Positions 23,458-31,967 of a stretch of 64,000 bases of DNA are shown piece after piece. Source of the DNA: S015-6 sp964479535. GTDB taxonomy: Bacteria; Desulfobacterota; DSWW01. Location of the stretch: contig CAYZMM010000025.1 of NCBI GenBank assembly GCA_964479535.1, forward strand, positions 16,990 to 80,989, written 5' to 3'. The notes beneath the pieces were generated by a model that was not told where the DNA came from, ran no database searches, and worked only from the letters and a program-made list of their open reading frames with translations. Positions within the stretch are counted from its first letter, which is position 1; each line of letters begins with the position of its first letter. The position numbers were made by a program, and so were the translations under genes.

Positions 23458-23692
23458 GCGTCGTAGCGGACTTGATTCAGTGCCCGATTGTGTGTCGGTG
23501 AAGGAAGCGGGGGGGGAGGAATTGGGGTGTCGGGTGCGATCGCCTGTCCCGTTTCGGTTTTCGCAGGGCGACGGGAGACGAGGAGCTGGTCAGGCCGGGA
23601 CCGGCGAAAGGGATGGCTCAAGCTTCAGAACTTGAACCACCCCTTTGTCTTGACACTTCCCCTTTTCGCCCTTGGGCGGGGCGTGGGGCTGC

Positions 23693-24994
23693 TTATTGCA
23701 GCATGAAGGCCCTCTCGCCGTGGGTCGCGCTGTCCAGCCCTACGATCTCGTCCTCGTCGCTCACGCGCATCCCGCCGGTTGCGACCTTTGTGATCGAGGC
23801 GAGGACAAAGGTGGCGACGCCGGCGTACAGGATTGTTGCCACCACGCCGATCAGCTGGATGACGACCTGACCCGGGTTGCCGTACAGGAGGCCGGTGCCT
23901 GCCTCGTTGACGGCAGGGTTTGCGAAGATGCCGGTTGCAACGGCTCCCCAGATACCGCAAATGCCGTGCACGCCGAAAGCGTCCAGGGAATCATCGAAGC
24001 CCAGCTTCGGTTTCAGGACCGCCACGCCTAGGTAGCCGAGAAGTCCCGAGCCGACGCCGATGGCAAAAGCGCCGAAGAGGTCGACAAAGCCCGCAGCCGG
24101 TGTGATGCCGACGAGGCCGGCCACGAGGCCGGAAGCAAGGCCGAGAAGGGTCGGCTTCTTCTGGACCACCCATTCCACGAACATCCATGTCAGCGCCCCC
24201 ACGCAGGCGGAGGTGTTCGTAACCAGGAAGGCCGAGGCCGCAATGCCGTCGGAGGCGAGCTGACTGCCGGCGTTGAAACCGAACCAGCCGAACAGCAGCA
24301 TGGCGGCACCGGCGCAGGTCAGGACGATGCTCGAAGGGAAGAGGGTCTCCTTGCCGTAGCCTTTCCGCTTACCCAGCATGATCGCGAGAACGAGGCCCGA
24401 CACGCCGGCGTTGATGTGCACCACGGTTCCTCCCGCGAAATCAAGGGCGCCGTGCTCGCCCATCCATCCTCCTCCCCACACCCAGTGACAGACCGGTGAA
24501 TAGACGAAGATCAGCCAGAGGGCGGCAAAGACCAGCCAGGAGGAGAACTTCATCCGTTCGACCACGGAGCCGCTGATCAGGGCAACCGTGATGCCTGCAA
24601 AGGTCATCTGGAAGACGACGAACAGGTAGGCCGGTATGGTCCCGGACAGGTCATTGACCCCGATGCCGTTCAGGAAGCTGTGTGACAGGCTGCCCACGAC
24701 CCCTGCCACGTCGGGGCCGAAGGCGAGGGTATAGCCGCAGATCATCCAGAGGACGGATCCGATCACGTAGGAGGTGAAGCTCAGGCCGACGGTGTTCAGA
24801 AGGTTCTTCGACCTCGACATCCCGCCGTAGAAGAGGGCAAGCCCCACCGGGGTCATGAACATCACCAGCGCCGTCGCCACGATCATCCACGCCGTGTCCC
24901 CGCTATCCAGGGTTGCCTCTTCGGCGGCCAGGGCGTTTGCTGCGGGCAGCAGAAGGAATACGACGAGACTCAATACGATTGGTTTGATCTTCAT
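23693..24994 (-). CDS. amtB: Ammonium transporter
   Basis: A 433-residue Amt protein with a cleavable signal (VLSLVVFLLLPAANALAAEE) and about eleven membrane helices. The pore residues are recognisable: the conserved Asp in DFAGGTVVHINAGVSGL, that segment's first twin His, and the second in FGVHGICGIWGAVATGIF. TPVGLALFYGGMSRSKN is the family signature. It imports ammonium and is blocked by unmodified GlnK. It lies 16 bp behind glnK in the classic glnK-amtB operon, read from the sigma-54 promoter at 25399-25415. The start is set by GTGGAGGTC upstream. The protein ends in a longer C-tail (SDEDEIVGLDSATHGERAFM), the part that contacts PII in known complexes. Confidence 0.96.
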   Translation of the reverse strand: MKIKPIVLSLVVFLLLPAANALAAEEATLDSGDTAWMIVATALVMFMTPVGLALFYGGMSRSKNLLNTVGLSFTSYVIGSVLWMICGYTLAFGPDVAGVVGSLSHSFLNGIGVNDLSGTIPAYLFVVFQMTFAGITVALISGSVVERMKFSSWLVFAALWLIFVYSPVCHWVWGGGWMGEHGALDFAGGTVVHINAGVSGLVLAIMLGKRKGYGKETLFPSSIVLTCAGAAMLLFGWFGFNAGSQLASDGIAASAFLVTNTSACVGALTWMFVEWVVQKKPTLLGLASGLVAGLVGITPAAGFVDLFGAFAIGVGSGLLGYLGVAVLKPKLGFDDSLDAFGVHGICGIWGAVATGIFANPAVNEAGTGLLYGNPGQVVIQLIGVVATILYAGVATFVLASITKVATGGMRVSDEDEIVGLDSATHGERAFMLQ

Positions 24995-25010
24995 TTCTGT
25001 GACCTCCACT

Positions 25011-25349
25011 TCAGATGGCATCCTTGCCTTGTTCTCCGGTCCGTATGCGATAGGCCGCTTCGACGGGAAGGACAAACACCTTTCCGTCCCCGATCTTTCC
25101 CGTGGACGCGTGCTCCAGGATCACCTCCACCACCTTGTCCACCATGTCGGCCGGCACAACGATTTCCACCTTGACCTTGGCCACGAAATCGACCGTGTAT
25201 TCGGCCCCCCGGTAGATCTCCGAGTGCCCCTTCTGGCGACCGAATCCCTTGACCTCGCACACCGTCATGCCCTTGATCCCGAGCGAGGAGAGGCCTTCCT
25301 TCAGGTCCTCCAGCTTGAACGGCTTGATGATCGCCTCTACCTTTCGCAT
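25011..25349 (-). CDS. glnK: Nitrogen regulatory protein PII, AmtB-linked
   Basis: A 112-residue PII protein with Tyr51 in RGAEYTVDF, the B-loop TGKIGDGKVFV, and YRIRTGEQGK at the end. It is very similar to the GlnB at 20895-21233 but has Cys31 (TVCEVKGFG) where that one has Ser, and VPADMVDKVVEVILEHAS in place of VDDEMCDKVVGVLLEHAK. Being first in an operon with amtB identifies it as GlnK, the membrane-sequestered regulator that plugs AmtB when nitrogen is sufficient and is uridylylated by GlnD otherwise. The start follows AGGAGGGCT. The promoter 50 bp upstream is of the sigma-54 type. Confidence 0.94.
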   Translation of the reverse strand: MRKVEAIIKPFKLEDLKEGLSSLGIKGMTVCEVKGFGRQKGHSEIYRGAEYTVDFVAKVKVEIVVPADMVDKVVEVILEHASTGKIGDGKVFVLPVEAAYRIRTGEQGKDAI

Positions 25350-25398
25350 GTCCAGCCCTCCTTTTTGATGGGTTCCTGCGATCGGATCCACAGAGGAA

Positions 25399-25415
25399 TA
25401 CAAGAGTCGTGCCAG
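25399..25415 (-). promoter_or_regulatory. Sigma-54 promoter of glnK-amtB
   Basis: On the minus strand CTGGCACG-ACTC-TTGTA matches the -24/-12 consensus, with GG correctly spaced from the -12 element (GT instead of GC), 50 bp before the glnK start. Confidence 0.8.
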
Positions 25416-25530
25416 GCTCGGGCCGAGTGCGGCAAAGGGCCTATTACCCTCTGATATCGTTGGGAAAAGTATGGGACTGGGGAGGTGGTTCCAATAGAGC
25501 AAAACACAAGTCATTCAACATAAATGTCGG

Positions 25531-25558
25531 GACAATTTATTTTTCATACATAATTGTC
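25531..25558. other. Small inverted repeat in an A/T-rich upstream region
   Basis: GACAATT (25531-25537) and AATTGTC (25552-25558) flank a 14-nt spacer in the only A/T-rich part of the gap 25416-25687. It could be an operator for the lipoprotein gene that starts at 25688. Nothing else is seen in this gap. Confidence 0.3.
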
Positions 25559-25687
25559 TCTTTTCTCGAGGAAGTTCGATCTGTCCCTTTGCGACGAAGC
25601 GGCGGGTCTGCGAGAATGGGGTCCCCTGCTTGCGGCAGGTTCGCATTCCTGCTGGAGACCCCCCTCACACAGCATGGAGACAGATAC

Positions 25688-27787
25688 ATGAAGCTGATGA
25701 AAGGAATGCCGGTTGCGTGCACGCTGTTCCTCTTTCTTTGGGCCGGCTGCGCCTCCGACGATTCGGAGAGCGGTCGCCCTCCCGGTTCCGCGCCTGTCGT
25801 TCCCTCGGGAGAGTCGTACACGGGCACGCCCTTTGCCGCCGACTACGGGGTCCGTCTCCAGTCCTTTGCAAACTACCACGCGGACCGATGCGAGCAGGTG
25901 GAAGGGCCCTACGGTGCCGCAGCCTGTCTGGCCTACACGGGGAAGGAGCCGGGGAACGGTTTGCTCGCGGCCGTGCAGGGATCGCTGGACAAGATCGACA
26001 ACCGTCTCGACACGGCGGATTTCGACATGAGCGGAGTTCTGCGGCTGCTCTATCAGTTCCGGGACAGCGGGCTGCTCACCGGGCAGTTCCGGGAAGCAGC
26101 GGAGGCGACGGTCAGGGGGTTCAAGTACTGGCCGAACGAGCTCGCCGACCTGGGGTCCGCGCATCCGATCGACAGCATGTGTACCTGGACGGAGAATCAC
26201 TTCATCCTCTTTTCCTCGAACGCCTACCTTGCCGGCCAGCTCTATCCGGATGCGGTCTTCCCGGCCGGCGGGCACACCGGCAGGGAGAAGATGGAGATCT
26301 TCCGGCCCCGCATACTCCGCTGGCTCGATCTGCGTTATCGCACCGGCTTCAGCGAGTGGCTTTCCAATGTGTACTACGAGGAGGACCTGCCCGCGGTCCT
26401 CAACCTGATCGATTTCTGTGAGGACCCGGAGATCGCTCGACAGGCCGTCATGGTGGCCGATCTGATCCTGGCGGACATCGCCCTCAATCAGTTCCGGGGG
26501 ACCTTCGGCAGCACCCACGGCCGCAGCTACGAAAGGCACAAGAAGAACGGCGCGCAGGAGAGCACGAGGGCGGTCGTCAAGCTCCTCTTCGGGATGAACC
26601 GGTTCTCCTTCGGCAGCATGGCGGCCACGGGTCTTGCGCTCAGTGATCGGTACAGGGCGCCGCGGGTGCTCTACGAGATGGCCACGGACCTCGAGGGGCG
26701 GGAGGTCTTGAACCGCCAGCGCATCGGCATTCGGCTCGAGGAAGCGGCGCGGTGGGGCCTGGCCCGCGAGAGGCTCGAAGACGGCATGACCTTCCTCACC
26801 CTGGAGGCGTACACGCACCCCCTGACGATCGAGCTCTTCGCGCGCATGCTGGACGAGTACCACTGGTGGGAGAACAGCTTCTTTGCGCCCTTCAAGGAGT
26901 ACGAATCGCTCATCCGTTTCGCAGACGCCCTCGGCATCCTGCCCTGGTTTGCCGGGCTGTTCGAGGAAGACCTTACCCGAAACCTGCGGACCGAGGCGAA
27001 TCTCTACACCTACCGTACACCGGACTACATGCTGAGCTCTGCGCAGGATTACCGGGCCGGCTACGGCGGGGACCAGCACCACATCTGGCAGGCAACCCTC
27101 GGGCCCGAGGCGGTCTGCTTCACCACCCACCCGGCCAAGTGGACCCGGGACGGTCAGCCGGGGGGTGAATCGCCGAACTACTGGACCGGAAGCGGAAGCC
27201 TGCCCCGGGTCGCGCAGATCGAGAACGTGGCCCTCGTGCTCTACGACATCGACACCCGACCGGGCCTCTATGTGACGCACGAGCTGGTCTTCACCCACGC
27301 CTGGCTTCCCAGGGAGAAGTTCGACGAGGTCGTGGAGAGGGACGGGTGGATCTTCGCCCGGAAAGGGGACGGCTATCTGGCCCTGTGGTCCCGGGAACCC
27401 TACCGTTGGCAGGCCGAGGGGGAGGACCGGGACGCCGAGATCCTCGCGGACGGTGAGACGAACATCTGGGTCTGCGAGCTGGGCAGGAAGGCGGAGGTCG
27501 GTTCGTTCGAGGCCTTCGTGGAGGGGATCGTCGGGGCTTCCCTCGAGGCGGAAGGCCTGGAGCTCCGTTACCGGTCACCGTCCCAGGGGCGTCTCGAATT
27601 CTCCTGGTCCGGAGCTCTCCTGCAGGACTCCGCTGTGGTCGAGCTCTCGGACTATCCCCGGTACGGGAATCCCTATACCAGCGCCCCGTTCCCGGCCGAT
27701 GCGATTCGCTTCGAGCAGAACGGGCACTGGCTCGAACTCGACTGGCGGACCGGGGAGCGAAGCACGAGCGGTCTCCTCGACGACTAG
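25688..27787 (+). CDS. Large lipoprotein, probably an alpha/alpha-toroid glycan-active protein; function unknown
   Basis: A 699-residue protein with a lipoprotein signal (FLFLWAGC, lipid Cys21) and a Ser/Pro-rich linker. I do not recognise the family. The first two thirds are helical, with the segment MCTWTENHFILFSSNAYLAG, a 'T/S-E-N-H' pattern seen in (alpha/alpha)6-toroid lyases and hydrolases acting on uronic polysaccharides. The last 230 residues look like beta sandwich: ENVALVLYDIDTRPGLYVTH, DGYLALWSREPYRWQ, and SQGRLEFSWSGALL. Helical toroid plus beta sandwich is the plan of heparinase II/III-like enzymes; this is a structural guess, and no catalytic set is confirmed. It stands alone, and its stop overlaps the stop of the convergent lsrF-like gene on a shared CTAG. 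Confidence 0.75.
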   Translation: MKLMKGMPVACTLFLFLWAGCASDDSESGRPPGSAPVVPSGESYTGTPFAADYGVRLQSFANYHADRCEQVEGPYGAAACLAYTGKEPGNGLLAAVQGSLDKIDNRLDTADFDMSGVLRLLYQFRDSGLLTGQFREAAEATVRGFKYWPNELADLGSAHPIDSMCTWTENHFILFSSNAYLAGQLYPDAVFPAGGHTGREKMEIFRPRILRWLDLRYRTGFSEWLSNVYYEEDLPAVLNLIDFCEDPEIARQAVMVADLILADIALNQFRGTFGSTHGRSYERHKKNGAQESTRAVVKLLFGMNRFSFGSMAATGLALSDRYRAPRVLYEMATDLEGREVLNRQRIGIRLEEAARWGLARERLEDGMTFLTLEAYTHPLTIELFARMLDEYHWWENSFFAPFKEYESLIRFADALGILPWFAGLFEEDLTRNLRTEANLYTYRTPDYMLSSAQDYRAGYGGDQHHIWQATLGPEAVCFTTHPAKWTRDGQPGGESPNYWTGSGSLPRVAQIENVALVLYDIDTRPGLYVTHELVFTHAWLPREKFDEVVERDGWIFARKGDGYLALWSREPYRWQAEGEDRDAEILADGETNIWVCELGRKAEVGSFEAFVEGIVGASLEAEGLELRYRSPSQGRLEFSWSGALLQDSAVVELSDYPRYGNPYTSAPFPADAIRFEQNGHWLELDWRTGERSTSGLLDD

Positions 27788-28683
27788 GCCTGCTTTTCGC
27801 CCTGCTCTTTCTGACGCAGTTCCTGAAAGAGCTCGTACGCCTCTTTCGGCTTCATCTTGTCGTGCACCACCTTGCCGACGGCCTTGATCATGGGGATGGG
27901 GGCTTCCGACTGGAAGATGTTCCGGCCCATGTCCACCCCGGAGGCGCCCTGATCCACCGCATGGTAGGCCATGGTCAGCGCGTCCAGTTCGGCAAGCTTT
28001 TTACCGCCGGCCATGACGATCGGCACGGGGCAGGAAGCGGTCACCGTGTCGAAGCCGTCCGGAATGTAGTAGGACTTCACGAAGTGGGCGCCCAGCTCGG
28101 CGCACATCCGGCAGGCGAGCCGGAAGTAGCGCGCATCCCGGACCATGTCCTTTCCGACGGCGGTGACGGCCAGCACCGGGATGCCGTACCGGTTCCCGAG
28201 ATCCACGAGGCGGGTCATGTTCGCGATCGACTGAGTCTCGTACTCGCCGCCGATGAAGACCTGCACGGCCAGGGCGGATACGTTCAGCCGGGTCGCGTCG
28301 TCCATGTCCACGGCAAGCCTCTCGTTCGAGAGCTCCTTCAGGATGCTCGGGCCGCCGCTGGCCCGAAGAACGACCGCCTTGGTAAAGGAAGGCGGTATGA
28401 CCGTGCGCAGGATGCCGCGGGTGAGCATGAGGGCGTCCGCATGCGGGAGGAGGGGAACAATGGACAGGTCGATGCGCTCCAGTCCGGTGGTGGGCCCCTG
28501 GAAGTACCCGTGATCCACCGCCAGCATGACGGTCCGGCCGGACTTCGGGTTGAAGATGCGTGCCAGCCGGTTCTGCATGCCCCAGTCGAGGCCTCCGGAT
28601 CCCTTGAGGAAGAATCCTTGCGTCTGCTGGGGGGTCTCCGTGAAAAAGTCCTTTGACTCTTTTCCCTTGTCCGCCTCTGGCAT
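27784..28683 (-). CDS. LsrF-type aldolase/thiolase (class I aldolase family)
   Basis: A 299-residue protein whose sequence follows E. coli LsrF closely from memory: FFLKGSGGLDWGMQNRLARI, then MLAVDHGYFQGPTTGLERID, then ADALMLTRGILRTVIPP, and CPVPIVMAGGKKLAELDAL with GASGVDMGRNIFQSEAP at the end. The Schiff-base lysine is likely that of HFVKSYYIPDGF. LsrF transfers an acetyl group from 3-hydroxy-2,4-pentanedione-5-phosphate to CoA in autoinducer-2 breakdown. No lsrK, lsrG, lsrR or transport genes are nearby, so an AI-2 role is uncertain; a DhnA-type aldolase acting on another phosphorylated diketone is possible. AAGGAGAG precedes the start. The neighbour to the left is convergent with overlapping stops. 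Confidence 0.85.
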   Translation of the reverse strand: MPEADKGKESKDFFTETPQQTQGFFLKGSGGLDWGMQNRLARIFNPKSGRTVMLAVDHGYFQGPTTGLERIDLSIVPLLPHADALMLTRGILRTVIPPSFTKAVVLRASGGPSILKELSNERLAVDMDDATRLNVSALAVQVFIGGEYETQSIANMTRLVDLGNRYGIPVLAVTAVGKDMVRDARYFRLACRMCAELGAHFVKSYYIPDGFDTVTASCPVPIVMAGGKKLAELDALTMAYHAVDQGASGVDMGRNIFQSEAPIPMIKAVGKVVHDKMKPKEAYELFQELRQKEQGEKQA

Positions 28684-28830
28684 GGCGCTCTCTCCTTGCC
28701 CTTCGTGAGAATTCGATGGCCGGGTTCGTGACAGGGAGAGGATATTCCAAGGCTGCGCCGATTTCAACAGGCCGCGGATCCGGCGAAGGGAACGCGTTCC
28801 ACCCGCCTCGGCAGGAAGAGGGAGCGAGGT

Positions 28831-30792
28831 TCAGGGGGCAGCAGGTCGGTACCAGATGGGCGAGGTCCAGGCGCGCTCCTGGATCGTCTTGTCCACGTCC
28901 GGGTCGGTGCAGTGTGCCGGCCGCTCACCGGCCGGAAGGCGGATGCATTCGTAGGCGGACCATCGGCACGTGGGGTTCTCGAGGACCCGGGCGTAGTAGA
29001 AGGCCCGTTGACCCGGATCGAAATCCGGGTCGGTCCACACGGTGCACAGGGTGTCGAACCCCGTCCCGGTGGCCGCACAGGTGCCGAGATCCACGCCTGC
29101 CCCGTTGTCCGGGTCGCCCGCCACGTCGAAGACCTTCTGAACCGCGGCGCCTTCGGGGTTCAGCCATCCCTTGATGACCTGGACGCGCTGAAGAGGCGTT
29201 CCCTCCGTGCTGCCGAGGTCCGCCTCTCGCACGGCCAGAACCGCGAACCGGGGAGCGTCCTCGCCGTCCGGCCTCGGAGGCAGGTCTCCGCCCATGGGGA
29301 CTCCCCCCTGATAGCCTTTTTCCACGAAATCAGGTTCTTCGCAAAGGTCTTCCGGGTAGTCCCAGCCCCCGAAGAAGCGCACGACCAACCGTGGGCCGCT
29401 CGTCCCGAAGGTCTCCCTCCTCTTCAGGGCGTCGAAGATGGCGTCTCTCGAGTTCTCCTCGGCCCAGACAGCGGCGAGCCCTCCCGGGTTGTTCAGAATC
29501 ATGTTCGATGCGGATCGCTTCTCCGGGTCATCGTCCCGCCAACCGTGATGGCCCCGGTACCGGTCCTCCGCAACGGCGCCCGCCGTTGCGTTGTGGGTGT
29601 CCGTGCTTGCGATCATGCCCAGCTTGTAGGGATTCACACCCAGCCGGTCTTCTTCCTTCAGCCCTTCGAGCAACACGTTTCGCACGTAGTCGAGTCTCGA
29701 CACGCACCCCTGCCGGGTCGCCCCCAGGGTGCCGGTGCCTCCCCCGCAATCCGTGGCGTCCGGAGATCGGATCTTCTCGAAGTCGCACAGCTCGTCCGGT
29801 TCGCCCAGGACACCGGACAGGCCGTTCATGCACTCCATGTCGCCCTTGTGCTGAAAGACCTCGACCAGCGGTTCCGCCCTCCGTCGGAGAGCGGCGAGGT
29901 CCCGCTCCTCCTCGATCGTTTCCGCGCCGGGGTAGTCCGGAAAGAACGCGTTGCCGTTGCTCTCGTTCGAGTTGTGCGGGATGGCCAGTACGTCGCAGCC
30001 TTCTCTGCCCTTCAGGCAGGTTCGCTCCAGCTCCTTCCAGAGCCCCTGCAGGATCGGCTGATCCACGTACGAAACCGGCAGATCCGGTACGTTTGCATTT
30101 CGGAAGATCACGTTCCGGTGAAGGTTGCTGATGCGGGGAACACCGGTGTATTCGTACCCTACGAAGGTCGTGAAGGAACAGTTCGAGGAGCGGTCGTAGG
30201 CCTCCTCCGCCGCGTCCCGGACCCTGGCCCACACGCTGCCCGCCAGGGCCGGGCAGTCGACGCGACCCGGACCGCAAATGTCGGCCGGCCGCTTCGGGTT
30301 CGGAAGATAGAGCTGATTCGCCATGGCAACGGTGCTCAGTGCGTTGCCCTGCCGGAAGAAGACGCACGTGAGCGAATCGTAGGCCTCCGACCCGGGGGTC
30401 ACGCACGCCTCGACCTCGGCGAAGAACTCGGCGTGATCCGTCACGGCAGCGAAATCGAGGGGGCGCTCGAGCTGGACCGTCCTTGTTTCCGGTCCCTTCT
30501 CCTGGAGGTGGGTCAGGGGGATCGGCTCGCCCCTGGCGAAGCGGTAGGCATCCTCCGGTGTGGTCCGGACGTCCCAGATCCACGCGTCGAAGGAGAGGGC
30601 CGTGTGAACGTGGAGATCGCCGAAGTAGACGTTTCGTGACGGGTTGAACTGCGAACAGGGTTCGCGCTCTTCGCTGTAAGCCCCGCGAGGGCTAGCCGGT
30701 TCGCCCTGAGGTGGCGCGTCCTCACCGCTGCATGTCCCGAGGCAGAGCGCCGGAACGACACAGAGGGCGAACAGGAGCGGGCTGCGGGCCAT
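28831..30792 (-). CDS. DUF3604 domain protein, exported
   Basis: A 653-residue protein with a signal peptide (LLFALCVVPALCLGTCSGED); the Cys is not in an ideal lipobox. The DUF3604 hallmarks are plain: RNVYFGDLHVHTALSFDAWI at the start of the domain, LDFAAVTDHAEFFAEVEAC, LAIPHNSNESNG, LGMIASTDTHNATAGAV and TFGTSGPRLVVRFF. The HxH, Asp-His and Asp-Thr-His motifs are those of PHP-like metal-dependent phosphoesterases, so a metallohydrolase is likely, with unknown substrate. It follows a parvulin gene by 26 bp in the same direction. The start at 30792 is chosen for AAGGAGAAG just upstream and the immediate signal peptide. Confidence 0.88.
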   Translation of the reverse strand: MARSPLLFALCVVPALCLGTCSGEDAPPQGEPASPRGAYSEEREPCSQFNPSRNVYFGDLHVHTALSFDAWIWDVRTTPEDAYRFARGEPIPLTHLQEKGPETRTVQLERPLDFAAVTDHAEFFAEVEACVTPGSEAYDSLTCVFFRQGNALSTVAMANQLYLPNPKRPADICGPGRVDCPALAGSVWARVRDAAEEAYDRSSNCSFTTFVGYEYTGVPRISNLHRNVIFRNANVPDLPVSYVDQPILQGLWKELERTCLKGREGCDVLAIPHNSNESNGNAFFPDYPGAETIEEERDLAALRRRAEPLVEVFQHKGDMECMNGLSGVLGEPDELCDFEKIRSPDATDCGGGTGTLGATRQGCVSRLDYVRNVLLEGLKEEDRLGVNPYKLGMIASTDTHNATAGAVAEDRYRGHHGWRDDDPEKRSASNMILNNPGGLAAVWAEENSRDAIFDALKRRETFGTSGPRLVVRFFGGWDYPEDLCEEPDFVEKGYQGGVPMGGDLPPRPDGEDAPRFAVLAVREADLGSTEGTPLQRVQVIKGWLNPEGAAVQKVFDVAGDPDNGAGVDLGTCAATGTGFDTLCTVWTDPDFDPGQRAFYYARVLENPTCRWSAYECIRLPAGERPAHCTDPDVDKTIQERAWTSPIWYRPAAP

Positions 30793-30818
30793 GGCTTCTC
30801 CTTGGGCGGCGCGGGGGG

Positions 30819-31706
30819 TCATGTGGAAGGGCTCTTGCCGCTCCCGAGAACCACGGCGTCCTTCGCGCTGTGGCCATCTTCCAATCGCATCTCGTAGCGG
30901 TCGCTCAGATGTCGAATCCCGGCACGCATTGCCTCCTTTCTCTGGATGGCGAGGAGGCGTTCCCGCACCTGCTGCCGCACCTCCGCGAAGGTCGGCTCGA
31001 TCGTCTCTGTCCTGGAGGTGATGCGTACAAGGTGCATTCCGAAGCTCGATTCGATCGGTCCGCACCAGGCGTCTTCGGGTAGGCCCTCAAGGCCCTGTGC
31101 AAAGGAACTCCCGAAAAGGGCGGCGAGTTCCTTCCTCGTCCTTCGGTCGAAACGGGAACCATGGACAAAGGGATCCCCGAGAACGTCCGGTGGCGTCCCG
31201 GCGGTGAGCCTTTCGAGGGTGGTGCGGGCCTTCGCGGTGAGTTGGGCGGTTGACCGGTTGCGGGCAAGGAATACGTGCACCAGAGAGATCCGGCCCTCCC
31301 GTTCGAAAAGCTCCCGATGCTTCCGGAAATACGCCCGAAGTTTCCCCTCGGTCGGCTCGGTCGCGGGGTTCAGTCCCTCTACGAGAAACTCCATCTTCTG
31401 AATGAGTCGACGGCGTACGATCGGATCCCCGCGGTCCAGCCCGATACGAAGCGCCTCGCGGAGGAGGACTTCGTCCTCGAAGAGACGGTCGATGAGCGCC
31501 GATTCCTCCGCCGCCGTAGGCAGGGTGCCGGTTCGACGGAGGTGGTCCTGCCGCAATCCTTCGAGATGGGCACGGGATATCGTGATCAGGTGTCCCTCCG
31601 GGGTGACTTCGCTGTACAGAAGAAAGGCCGTGCAACCGACTGCCAGGAAGTGGAGGAAGGGTTGTCTACGCCATGTCTTCAGCATTCGGGGAATCCGCCG
31701 GGTCAT
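30819..31706 (-). CDS. Parvulin-type peptidyl-prolyl isomerase
   Basis: A 295-residue protein with one N-terminal membrane anchor (FLHFLAVGCTAFLLYSE), then a helical SurA/PpiC-like segment (EESALIDRLFEDEVLLREAL). The parvulin region starts at ISLVHVFLARNRS and runs to LPEDAWCGPIESSFGMHLVR with the 'G-P-x-x-S-x-x-G-x-H-L-V' signature. It would fold exported proteins on the periplasmic side. I recall parvulin genes next to DUF3604 genes in other genomes, which suggests it is a dedicated chaperone for its downstream partner. The start follows GAGGAGGGAAA. It is divergent from mtnA. The C-tail (SAKDAVVLGSGKS) is not conserved in the family. Confidence 0.85.
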   Translation of the reverse strand: MTRRIPRMLKTWRRQPFLHFLAVGCTAFLLYSEVTPEGHLITISRAHLEGLRQDHLRRTGTLPTAAEESALIDRLFEDEVLLREALRIGLDRGDPIVRRRLIQKMEFLVEGLNPATEPTEGKLRAYFRKHRELFEREGRISLVHVFLARNRSTAQLTAKARTTLERLTAGTPPDVLGDPFVHGSRFDRRTRKELAALFGSSFAQGLEGLPEDAWCGPIESSFGMHLVRITSRTETIEPTFAEVRQQVRERLLAIQRKEAMRAGIRHLSDRYEMRLEDGHSAKDAVVLGSGKSPST

Positions 31707-31894
31707 TGCTTTCCCTCCTCTTCGGGCCTGCCGGGGCCGTGCTTCTCCGGGTTCGGTTTTCCACGAGGGTTCCCCACGGCAGACGCTGTCTCACGCAGCG
31801 GACGAGCCCCACAGATTATCCCTTTTCGCGCCTCGCTTCAACCGGGCCCGGGGATGGCCGAGGATGCCCGCGGAACCCGGTGGGGGAGTGGAAG

Positions 31895-31923
31895 TTGACA
31901 CGGCCACAGGGCCATACTAGATA
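31895..31923 (+). promoter_or_regulatory. Possible sigma-70 promoter of mtnA-mtnP
   Basis: TTGACA and TAGATA are 17 bp apart, ending 44 bp before the chosen mtnA start. Its position argues that ATG 31968, not an upstream in-frame ATG at 31923, is used. Confidence 0.5.
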
Positions 31924-31967
31924 TGAGGTCCTGGCTCGTTCAAAAGAATGGTCTCACGGGAGAAGTC

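Noticed and set aside
25688..28683. AI-2 (Lsr) quorum-sensing locus
   Set aside because: Only the LsrF homologue is present; no other lsr gene was found in the window.
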